Part shown: positions 1 to 4,911 of the stretch, one piece after another
How the letters are laid out: the number at the start of each line of letters is the position of its first letter
Numbering within the stretch: position 1 is the first letter of the stretch
Origin: Singulisphaera sp. GP187
Lineage (GTDB): Bacteria > Pseudomonadota > Gammaproteobacteria > Burkholderiales > Burkholderiaceae_C
Length of the DNA stretch: 5,406 nucleotides
NCBI GenBank assembly: GCA_943327965.2
Contig: CALPYQ020000139.1
Location: forward strand, 1-5,406
Direction: 5' to 3'
Notes under the pieces: model-generated
What the model was told of the DNA's origin: nothing
Databases searched by the model: none
What the model saw: the letters and a program-made list of their open reading frames with translations, nothing else
Made by a program: the position numbers and the translations under genes

Positions 1-461
1 ATTTGCAATGCGCCTTCAGCGTAATCAAACCAAGGGTCTTGAAGCATGGCATGGTCACGAATGGCTTCATGTTCTTTGGCTCTCACCATGAGTTCTTTTT
101 TGCCTTCTTTGGTTTCGGGCTCTGACTCATAGCGATCAATGGTTTTTTTGTAGTCTGCGAGTTTCTTTTCGAACAGGGCTTTGGCGTTGGCATTCATATT
201 GGGTTCACGCGCCATTTGAAGTTCTATATCGGCAGCGGCCAATTTGTATTCGGTTTGTCGGATGCTTTTGGCTTGGTAAAAGGCATAAGCATTGGCAGCC
301 AAGATATTTTCTTGAGTGGCTTCTTTCATGGCATTGGAGCCGCCCAAGCTGGCAATGGCTAAAACCATTGCCAAAATGGAAATGGTCAGAGCCGATCTGT
401 TTTGCTGTTTGTTGCCGTGACCAGATTGTTCGATCAATTCTGCGGTTTCTTGTGCTTCCAT
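1..461 (-). CDS. DUF4337 family membrane protein, C-terminus cut by window edge
   Basis: The minus strand reads open from ATG at 461-459 to the left edge, giving 153 residues with no stop (begins MEAQETAELIEQSG). A hydrophilic N-terminus leads into a membrane segment at about residues 25-41 (SALTISILAMVLAIASLGG). Next comes NAMKEATQENILAANAYAFYQAKSIRQT and a charged helical region (about 70-135) that could be a coiled coil. The N-terminal acidic head, first membrane helix and 'AANAYAFYQAKSIRQT' stretch are what I associate with DUF4337. Those proteins usually end with further membrane helices, which would lie outside the window. A good Shine-Dalgarno sequence, AAGGA (plus 468-472), sits 6 nt upstream and supports the start. 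The gene is divergent from the TRAP operon, so a functional link is unproven. Biochemical role unknown. Family assignment is from recognition; partial reading is certain. Confidence 0.85.
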   Translation of the reverse strand, partial: MEAQETAELIEQSGHGNKQQNRSALTISILAMVLAIASLGGSNAMKEATQENILAANAYAFYQAKSIRQTEYKLAAADIELQMAREPNMNANAKALFEKKLADYKKTIDRYESEPETKEGKKELMVRAKEHEAIRDHAMLQDPWFDYAEGALQ

Positions 462-529
462 TTTGTTTCCTTTGAATGTTTAAATCTAGTTAGCAGAATT
501 GAAAAGTACTTATTAAGAGTTGGGATATT

Positions 530-549
530 TTGTCTACTTTAATTGACAA
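530..549. promoter_or_regulatory. Possible operator palindrome TTGTC-N10-GACAA
   Basis: TTGTC (530-534) and GACAA (545-549) form a perfect 5-bp inverted repeat with arms one helical turn apart. The right arm overlaps the TTGACA -35 box of the proposed dctP promoter. Such a site could bind a dimeric regulator controlling dctP, the divergent DUF4337 gene, or both. No regulator gene is present in the window. The arms are short, so chance is possible. Confidence 0.25.
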
Positions 550-571
550 CTTGCACAAATATTTTCTGAAT
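543..571 (+). promoter_or_regulatory. Candidate sigma-70 promoter for the TRAP operon
   Basis: A perfect -35 hexamer TTGACA lies at 543-548. With the optimal 17-nt spacer the -10 position (566-571) reads CTGAAT, which shares only the last three bases with TATAAT. It would start transcription about 75 nt upstream of dctP. A strong -35 with a weak -10 would fit an activator-dependent promoter, but this is inference. No better promoter was found between 462 and 652. Confidence 0.35.
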
Positions 572-640
572 TTTTAGTGAAAACCCTGAGGGATGTTTAG
601 GACACTCAATGCATGATGCTTGTTGGATTTTTTTTTACCT

Positions 641-646
641 AAGGAA
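641..646 (+). promoter_or_regulatory. Shine-Dalgarno sequence of dctP
   Basis: AAGGAA lies 6-7 nt before the ATG at 653. It fixes the translation start and puts the Tat motif close to the N-terminus. Confidence 0.75.
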
Positions 647-652
647 TGAAAT

Positions 653-1786
653 ATGACTGAAAAGAAAGCTTCATCTTCACGCCGCGGCCTCCTGAAGGGT
701 GCTGTTGCAGCGGGTGCATTGGCAGCCCCCATGGTTTCTACGGCCCAAACCGGCCCTATCAACATGCGCTGGCAAAGTACTTGGCCATCCAAGGACATCT
801 TCCATGAATATGCCTTAGATTTCGCCAAGAAGGTCAACGACATGACCGGTGGCGATTTGAAGATTGAAGTTTTGCCAGCAGGCGCTGTGGTACCTGCATT
901 CGGTTTGTTGGAAGCGGTTACCAAGGGCACCTTGGATGGCGGTCACGGTGTGTTGGGCTATCACTATGGCAAGCAAAACGCTTTGGCCCTTTGGAATTCT
1001 GGCCCCGCTTTTGGTATGGATGCCAACATGATTTTGTCATGGCACAAATACGGCGGTGGTGCAGAACTTTTGGCCAAGCTCTATGCCTCTATCGGCGCCA
1101 ATGTTCAATCTTTCTTGTACGGCCCTATGGCCACTCAGCCTTTGGGTTGGTTCAAGAAGCCCATCACTAAGTCTGCAGACTTCAAGGGTTTGAAGTTCCG
1201 TACCAACGGTTTGGCCATTGATTTGTTCACCGCCATGGGCGCTGCCGTGAATGCCTTGCCAGGCGGCGAAATTGTGCCAGCCATGGACCGTGGTTTGTTG
1301 GATGGTGCCGAGTTCAACAATGCAACATCTGACCGCATCTTGGGCTTCCCCGATGTGTCAAAAGTTTGCATGTTGCAAAGCTACCACCAGAGCGCTGAAA
1401 CATTTGAGATCATGTTCAACAAGACCAAATACGATGCATTGCCAGCCAAAATGAAGGCCATCATTGCCGGCGCAACAGAAGCGGCTTCTGCTGACATGTC
1501 TTGGAAAGCCATTGACCGTTACTCCAAAGACTACATCGAGTTGCAGACCAAAGACAAAGTCAAGTTCTACAAAACACCTGACGCTGTGTTGCAAGACCAA
1601 TTGAAATTGTGGGATGCTATTCTCGAGAAGAAGTCTGCCGAAAACCCACTGTTCAAAGAAATCGTGGCATCACAAAAGGCCTTCGCCGAGCGCGCTGTAA
1701 AATGGGACCAAGACACTTACGTGAACCGTCGTATGGCCGTAGGTCACTTCTTCAGTGACAAGAAAAAGCCTGCTGGCAAAGCCTAA
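653..1786 (+). CDS. dctP: TRAP transporter substrate-binding protein, DctP/TakP/FcbT1-like, Tat-exported
   Basis: This 377-residue periplasmic binding protein delivers an organic acid to the DctQM permease encoded directly downstream. The N-terminus has a twin-arginine motif (SRRGLLKG, 9-16), a hydrophobic Ala/Gly stretch and a likely cleavage site after STA (29-31). The mature protein begins with a strand typical of the fold (INMRWQSTWP, 36-45). Residues expected in the ligand site of the TakP branch (COG4663) are visible: Q162 in ATQPLGWFKKP, R183 in KFRTNG as the likely carboxylate-binding arginine, and E220 in the stretch GGEIVPAMDRGLLDGAEFNN. From memory, family members usually have Trp after this Glu; here it is F221. 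Length is normal for the family. The substrate cannot be read from sequence; 2-oxo acids, lactate-like hydroxy acids and aromatic acids are options. A terminator-like hairpin follows 16 nt after the stop. Confidence 0.93.
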   Translation: MTEKKASSSRRGLLKGAVAAGALAAPMVSTAQTGPINMRWQSTWPSKDIFHEYALDFAKKVNDMTGGDLKIEVLPAGAVVPAFGLLEAVTKGTLDGGHGVLGYHYGKQNALALWNSGPAFGMDANMILSWHKYGGGAELLAKLYASIGANVQSFLYGPMATQPLGWFKKPITKSADFKGLKFRTNGLAIDLFTAMGAAVNALPGGEIVPAMDRGLLDGAEFNNATSDRILGFPDVSKVCMLQSYHQSAETFEIMFNKTKYDALPAKMKAIIAGATEAASADMSWKAIDRYSKDYIELQTKDKVKFYKTPDAVLQDQLKLWDAILEKKSAENPLFKEIVASQKAFAERAVKWDQDTYVNRRMAVGHFFSDKKKPAGKA

Positions 1787-1802
1787 TTTTCCAGCGGTCT
1801 CC

Positions 1803-1842
1803 AAATCAGCCATTCACCGTTTGGTGATTGGCTGATTTTTTT
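1803..1842 (+). terminator. Intercistronic terminator/attenuator between dctP and dctQ
   Basis: AAATCAGCCA (1803-1812) pairs perfectly with TGGCTGATTT (1829-1838). After a T:T mismatch, TCACC (1814-1818) pairs with GGTGA (1823-1827) around a GTTT loop. A run of seven T (1836-1842) closes the element. This is a convincing Rho-independent terminator inside the operon. Partial termination, or protection of the upstream mRNA 3' end, would give more binding protein than permease. It could also end a dctP-only transcript if dctQ had its own promoter, but none is evident. Confidence 0.8.
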
Positions 1843-1853
1843 GATTGGTATTT

Positions 1854-2480
1854 ATGCAAAACATTCTTCTCACAATCGACAAAATAAGCACATGGATTGG
1901 GCAGTTTTTTGCCTGGCTTATTTTTACTTTGACACTCATGATCAGTTGGGAAGTTTTTTCCCGATATGTCCTCAATAATCCGCATCCTTGGGCCTTTGAT
2001 GTCATGAGCATGATGTATGGCACTTTGTTCATGATGGCTGGTGCCTATACTTTGTCAAAGAATGGTCATGTGCGTGGCGATGTTTTGTATGGTTTTTTCC
2101 CGCCCCGTTTGCAGGCTGGTTTAGACCTCCTGCTTTATCTGGTGTTTTTTATTCCTGGTGTTGTTGCCATGGCTTGGGCCGGCTACAACTATGCAGCCGA
2201 TTCATGGGCCATCCGGGAATATTCCAACGTCACGGCCAATGGCCCGCCGGTGTATCCATTTAAAACGGTCATCCCTATTGCGGGTGGTATTTTGTTACTT
2301 CAAGGCTTAGTCGAAATTGTCCGCTGCGTCATTTGTTTGCAAAACGGTGAATGGCCCTCACGCATTGAAGATGTTGAAGAGGTTGATGTCGAAAAACTCA
2401 AAGAGATGGTCAACGTCAACGACTCTGACATCGCAAAATTAGATCAATACGTGGTAACAGGTCAGGGTGGCCATAAATGA
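1854..2480 (+). CDS. dctQ: TRAP transporter small permease subunit DctQ
   Basis: From ATG at 1854 the protein has 208 residues. Four membrane helices are visible at about 14-34, 45-68, 87-109 and 135-162, as expected for DctQ (PF04290, FcbT2-like COG4665). Family marks are WEVFSRYVLNNPHPW (32-46), GHVRGDVLYGFFPPR (71-85) and the aromatic/proline-rich PPVYPFKTVIPIAGGILLLQG before helix 4. The soluble C-terminal tail (about 165-208) is acidic and longer than the short tail of many DctQ proteins. DctQ forms the membrane complex with DctM. An in-frame TTG at 1845 would add three residues, but ATG 1854 is preferred because the TTG lies only 3 nt after the terminator T-run. Neither start has a good Shine-Dalgarno sequence, which is unusual. 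The stop overlaps the dctM start in ATGA (2477-2480), so the two subunits are probably translationally coupled. Confidence 0.9.
   Translation: MQNILLTIDKISTWIGQFFAWLIFTLTLMISWEVFSRYVLNNPHPWAFDVMSMMYGTLFMMAGAYTLSKNGHVRGDVLYGFFPPRLQAGLDLLLYLVFFIPGVVAMAWAGYNYAADSWAIREYSNVTANGPPVYPFKTVIPIAGGILLLQGLVEIVRCVICLQNGEWPSRIEDVEEVDVEKLKEMVNVNDSDIAKLDQYVVTGQGGHK
2463..2470 (+). promoter_or_regulatory. Shine-Dalgarno sequence of dctM inside dctQ
   Basis: CAGGGTGG in the last codons of dctQ ends 6 nt before the dctM ATG (2477). With the ATGA overlap it supports coupled translation of dctQ and dctM and fixes the dctM start. Confidence 0.5.
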
Positions 2481-4462
2481 AAAAAGAAATTTGGTTTGGC
2501 CTTTCCATTATGGCCATGGTGGTTTTGGCTGCGTTTGTCTTGTTGCCACCCATTGGCGAAATGACCAACGGCCATTTGGGCCTGTTGATGTTGGCCTTGG
2601 TGGTTGTAGCCATCATGTTGGGCTTTCCTACTGCGTTTACCTTGATGGGCATGGGAATGATCTTTGCCTGGATCGCCTATCGAAGTCAGAACCCTAGTTT
2701 GGCCGTTGACCAAACACTCGATTTGATGGTTCAAAGAACCTACTCAGTCATGTCCAACGACGTGCTGATATCAATTCCTTTGTTTGTGTTCATGGGTTAC
2801 CTCATTGAGCGCGCCAACCTGATTGAAAAATTGTTCAAGAGCATGCACTTGGCTACTGCGCGTGTGCCGGGTTCTCTGGCTGTTGCGACCATCATTACCT
2901 GCGCTATTTTTGCGACAGCCACTGGTATCGTGGGTGCCGTGGTTACCTTGATGGGTTTGCTGGCTTTGCCTGCCATGTTGCGAGCTGGTTATAGCGTTCA
3001 GTTGTCCGCAGGTGCCATTACAGCCGGTGGTTGTTTAGGTATTTTGATTCCGCCTTCTGTGATGCTCATTGTTTATGGTGCTACGGCTGGTGTGTCGGTT
3101 GTCAAGCTTTATGCCGGTGCGTTTTTCCCTGGCGTGATGTTGGCTTCCTTGTACGTTCTGTATGTCATCGTGATTGCAAAGTGGAAGCCTCACTTAGCGC
3201 CGCCTATGTCGGCAGAAGATCGTTTCGTTCCACTGCCCCCCATGAATCAGCAAATCGCTGAATCAATCAGCGACAAAGCGGTTGTGGGCCTTGTCTCTGC
3301 ACTTAAGGGTAAGCGCAATGCGAATGTCAGCACCCAAGAAATTTTGAAGCAATTGGGCATCGCTTTGCTGCCCTTGATCACGGTTGTCTTGTTATCTGGC
3401 TTGGTTTACTTCAAATTAACGGCACCTTTGGTTATTGAGGCCAATGAAGGCGTTGTTGCCATGGGCGGTGCCATTGAGTCAAGTGATTCAACCGAGGCTG
3501 AGTCCAATATTACGGGCTTGCAAGAACCCGAAGCTATGGGAGATTTGAAAGCGCCTCCATTAGCGAATGAAGCCCCTCAGGCCCTTGGTGGTGCTATCTC
3601 CGAACCACCTGCAGCGGTCGCGGCTAAAGAAGCTAGCACGGATGCTAGCAATGCCGTTGTAGATGTCGCGAAATCTGCCTCAGCAGAACCAGAGATTCAA
3701 GAGAGACAAGACGCACCGCAAGGTTTTTGGATCGCCATGGCCATTGTGGGCGTTGCTCTCTTTATTTTCTATGCCTACTTCAGTTTTGTGCGCTTAGAAA
3801 TTTTCAAGATGTTGCTGGGGTCCTTTTTCCCATTGGCCATCATGATTTTGGCTGTTCTGGGCACCATTGTGTTCGGCTTGGCCACACCGACTGAGGCCGC
3901 CGCCATTGGTTCTTTGGGTGGCTTGCTTTTGGCTGCCGCATACAGGCGCCTGAATTTCACAGTCATGAAAGAGTCTGTTTATTTGACCGCCAAAACCAGT
4001 GCCATGGTGTGTTGGTTGTTTGTGGGCTCAAGTATTTTCTCTGCAGCTTTTGCTCTTTTGGGCGGTCAAGAGTTGATCAATACCTGGGTTTTGTCCATGG
4101 ACCTCACGCCTGTTGAGTTCATGATTTTGGCTCAGGTGGTTATTTTCTTGTTGGGTTGGCCCTTGGAGTGGACGGAAATCATTGTGATTTTCATGCCCAT
4201 TTTTGTGCCACTTTTGCCACACTTTGGCATTGACCCTCTGTTCTTTGGACTGTTAGTTGCGCTGAACTTGCAAACCGCATTTTTAAGCCCACCTGTGGCC
4301 ATGGCTGCTTTCTACTTGAAGGGGGTTAGCCCACCACATGTGACCTTGAATCAGATTTTTGCAGGCATGTTGCCATTCATGGCCATCCAAGTGTTTGCAA
4401 TTATTCTGCTCTACAACTTCCCAGCCATTGGACTTTGGCTCCCTGAATTGCTATATAAATAA
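2477..4462 (+). CDS. dctM: TRAP transporter large permease subunit DctM with a large central insert
   Basis: This 661-residue inner-membrane protein is the transport subunit of the TRAP system and moves substrate with a cation gradient (normally Na+). Family marks are clear: FPTAFTLMGMGM (50-61), SIPLFVFMGYLIERANL (99-115), TGIVGAVVTLMGLLALPAML (149-168), GGCLGILIPPSVMLIVYGA (184-202), FGLATPTEAAAIGSLGGLL (466-484) and LNLQTAFLSPPVAMAAFYLKG (596-616). Usual DctM proteins are about 425-460 residues. The excess lies at about residues 240-440: a hydrophilic stretch, an extra membrane segment (292-312), a roughly 100-residue Ala/Pro/Glu/Ser-rich loop, and a second extra membrane segment (416-437). 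The frame is continuous through the insert and conserved blocks continue normally on both sides, so this is not a frameshift or a fusion at an end. It overlaps dctQ by 4 nt. No convincing terminator follows before the next small gene. Confidence 0.93.
   Translation: MKKEIWFGLSIMAMVVLAAFVLLPPIGEMTNGHLGLLMLALVVVAIMLGFPTAFTLMGMGMIFAWIAYRSQNPSLAVDQTLDLMVQRTYSVMSNDVLISIPLFVFMGYLIERANLIEKLFKSMHLATARVPGSLAVATIITCAIFATATGIVGAVVTLMGLLALPAMLRAGYSVQLSAGAITAGGCLGILIPPSVMLIVYGATAGVSVVKLYAGAFFPGVMLASLYVLYVIVIAKWKPHLAPPMSAEDRFVPLPPMNQQIAESISDKAVVGLVSALKGKRNANVSTQEILKQLGIALLPLITVVLLSGLVYFKLTAPLVIEANEGVVAMGGAIESSDSTEAESNITGLQEPEAMGDLKAPPLANEAPQALGGAISEPPAAVAAKEASTDASNAVVDVAKSASAEPEIQERQDAPQGFWIAMAIVGVALFIFYAYFSFVRLEIFKMLLGSFFPLAIMILAVLGTIVFGLATPTEAAAIGSLGGLLLAAAYRRLNFTVMKESVYLTAKTSAMVCWLFVGSSIFSAAFALLGGQELINTWVLSMDLTPVEFMILAQVVIFLLGWPLEWTEIIVIFMPIFVPLLPHFGIDPLFFGLLVALNLQTAFLSPPVAMAAFYLKGVSPPHVTLNQIFAGMLPFMAIQVFAIILLYNFPAIGLWLPELLYK
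3413..3721 (+). other. Low-complexity soluble loop within the DctM insert
   Basis: This stretch encodes DctM residues 313-415, rich in Ala, Pro, Glu, Ser and Asn and almost without bulky hydrophobic clusters. GGAI occurs twice (330-333 and 371-374), each time followed by an acidic or proline-containing stretch. It lies between two extra membrane segments, so it should protrude from one face of the membrane as a flexible tether. It could act as a spacer, a docking site for DctP or DctQ, or be neutral filler. No known domain was recognised. Confidence 0.65.
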
Positions 4463-4508
4463 GCAGACACAAATCTGTGGCTTAATAACGCCTTGAACTT
4501 TTTTTTCT

Positions 4509-4512
4509 GGAG
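4509..4512 (+). promoter_or_regulatory. Shine-Dalgarno sequence of the 56-aa gene
   Basis: GGAG with 6-nt spacing to ATG 4519, preceded by a T-run, marks this short frame as translated and selects its start. Confidence 0.6.
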
Positions 4513-4518
4513 CCATTG

Positions 4519-4689
4519 ATGGGCAATAAGATCGTTACCGAAGCTGACCGTAAATTTACACCTCCTTTGAAGCCACTGCCTGGCGTCACATTGCCTACCA
4601 GCGGCCGTGGCCAGCGCGTTAGCCTAGAGCGTGGTGTTAGTACTCGCAGCAAAAAGAATCCGGGCAAGCGCGCCAAAAAAGGCGGTTAA
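4519..4689 (+). CDS. Small, strongly basic protein of unknown function (56 aa)
   Basis: ATG at 4519 opens a 56-codon frame (starts MGNKIVTEADRKFTPPLKPL) ending in TAA at 4687. GGAG at 4509-4512, 6 nt before the ATG, is a good Shine-Dalgarno sequence. The protein has 14 Lys/Arg against 3 Asp/Glu. A Pro-rich middle (PPLKPLPGVTLPTSGRG) is followed by a basic tail (RGQRVSLERGVSTRSKKNPG and KRAKKGG). There is no membrane helix or signal peptide, and it is probably mostly disordered. The composition suggests nucleic-acid or ribosome binding, but this is inference from charge only. It lies 56 nt after dctM and before a strong terminator, so it may be the last gene of the TRAP transcript or have its own promoter. 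I have an uncertain impression of similar small proteins in Comamonadaceae but cannot name a family. Confidence 0.7.
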   Translation: MGNKIVTEADRKFTPPLKPLPGVTLPTSGRGQRVSLERGVSTRSKKNPGKRAKKGG

Positions 4690-4732
4690 TATCTGAATTC
4701 TTTTGAGCCTAGGCACATTGTCTGAGCTCAAC

Positions 4733-4757
4733 AAAAGCCCTCATCAGAGGGCTTTTT
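4733..4757 (+). terminator. Rho-independent terminator after the 56-aa gene
   Basis: AAAAGCCCTC (4733-4742) and GAGGGCTTTT (4747-4756) form a perfect 10-bp stem with an ATCA loop, ending in five T (4753-4757). It separates the TRAP/small-gene unit from the tRNA. The A-run on its left side gives it only weak capacity on the opposite strand. Confidence 0.9.
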
Positions 4758-4766
4758 AATGTCAAA

Positions 4767-4797
4767 AAAGCTCAACTTGAAGGCACAATAGAGCTTT
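4767..4797 (+). repeat. 7-bp inverted repeat just upstream of the tRNA
   Basis: AAAGCTC (4767-4773) and GAGCTTT (4791-4797) are perfect complements around a 17-nt loop. The right arm ends one base before the mature tRNA 5' end (4799). It could form a leader hairpin next to the RNase P cleavage site, or be chance. The loop also holds CACAAT (4784-4789), a possible -10 box without a convincing -35. Confidence 0.3.
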
Positions 4798-4798
4798 A

Positions 4799-4891
4799 GC
4801 CCCGGTGGTGAAATTGGTAGACACATCGGACTTAAAATCCGCCGCTTCGTTAATAGCGGGCGTGCCGGTTCGATTCCGGCCCGGGGCACCA
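4799..4891 (+). tRNA. tRNA-Leu (anticodon UAA)
   Basis: The acceptor stem GCCCCGG (4799-4805) pairs with CCGGGGC (4881-4887). A4888 is the discriminator, as required for leucine tRNAs, and CCA is encoded at 4889-4891. The D arm has a 3-bp GTG/CAC stem with GG in the loop. The anticodon loop CTTAAAA (4831-4837) carries TAA at 4833-4835, reading UUA and UUG codons. The T arm is GCCGG-TTCGATT-CCGGC (4864-4880). The variable region (4843-4863, 21 nt) forms a class II arm, CGCT/AGCG with an 8-nt loop. The outermost anticodon-stem pair is a T4826:C4842 mismatch. The gene follows a terminator and is read in the same direction as both neighbours. Confidence 0.97.
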
Positions 4892-4911
4892 TTGACCTTA
4901 AGTAGATTGCC

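Noticed and set aside
628..636. Run of nine T in the dctP leader as a terminator or attenuator
   Set aside because: No stable hairpin precedes it. The palindrome CCCTGAGGG (around 584-592) leaves only a 1-nt loop and is too far upstream.
574..930. 118-residue minus-strand frame over the dctP 5' end
   Set aside because: It is antisense to the Tat signal and first domain of dctP, has no recognisable protein features, and no ribosome-binding site was noted.
1845..1853. TTG at 1845 as the dctQ start, giving 211 residues
   Set aside because: It lies 3 nt after the terminator T-run and has no Shine-Dalgarno sequence. ATG at 1854 gives the usual DctQ N-terminus.
3632..3650. Direct repeat GCTAGCA...GCTAGCA within the DctM insert
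   Set aside because: The copies are only 7 nt and encode Ala-Ser pairs in an Ala/Ser-rich stretch. There are no terminal repeats or target duplications that would mark a mobile element.
4428..4459. Promoter-like TTGGAC and TATATA/TATAAA at the end of dctM that could drive the 56-aa gene
   Set aside because: The -35 matches poorly, spacing is 18 or 20 nt depending on the -10 chosen, and AT-rich final codons explain the TATA-like run. It cannot be separated from chance.
4463..4518. Possible terminator after dctM (CACA-AATC-TGTG followed later by T8 at 4499-4506)
   Set aside because: The stem is only 4 bp and lies about 20 nt from the T-run, so it is not a credible Rho-independent terminator.
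4703..4731. TTGAGC/GCTCAA inverted repeat after the 56-aa gene
   Set aside because: It has a 6-bp stem with a 17-nt loop and sits next to a far stronger terminator hairpin. It is probably incidental.
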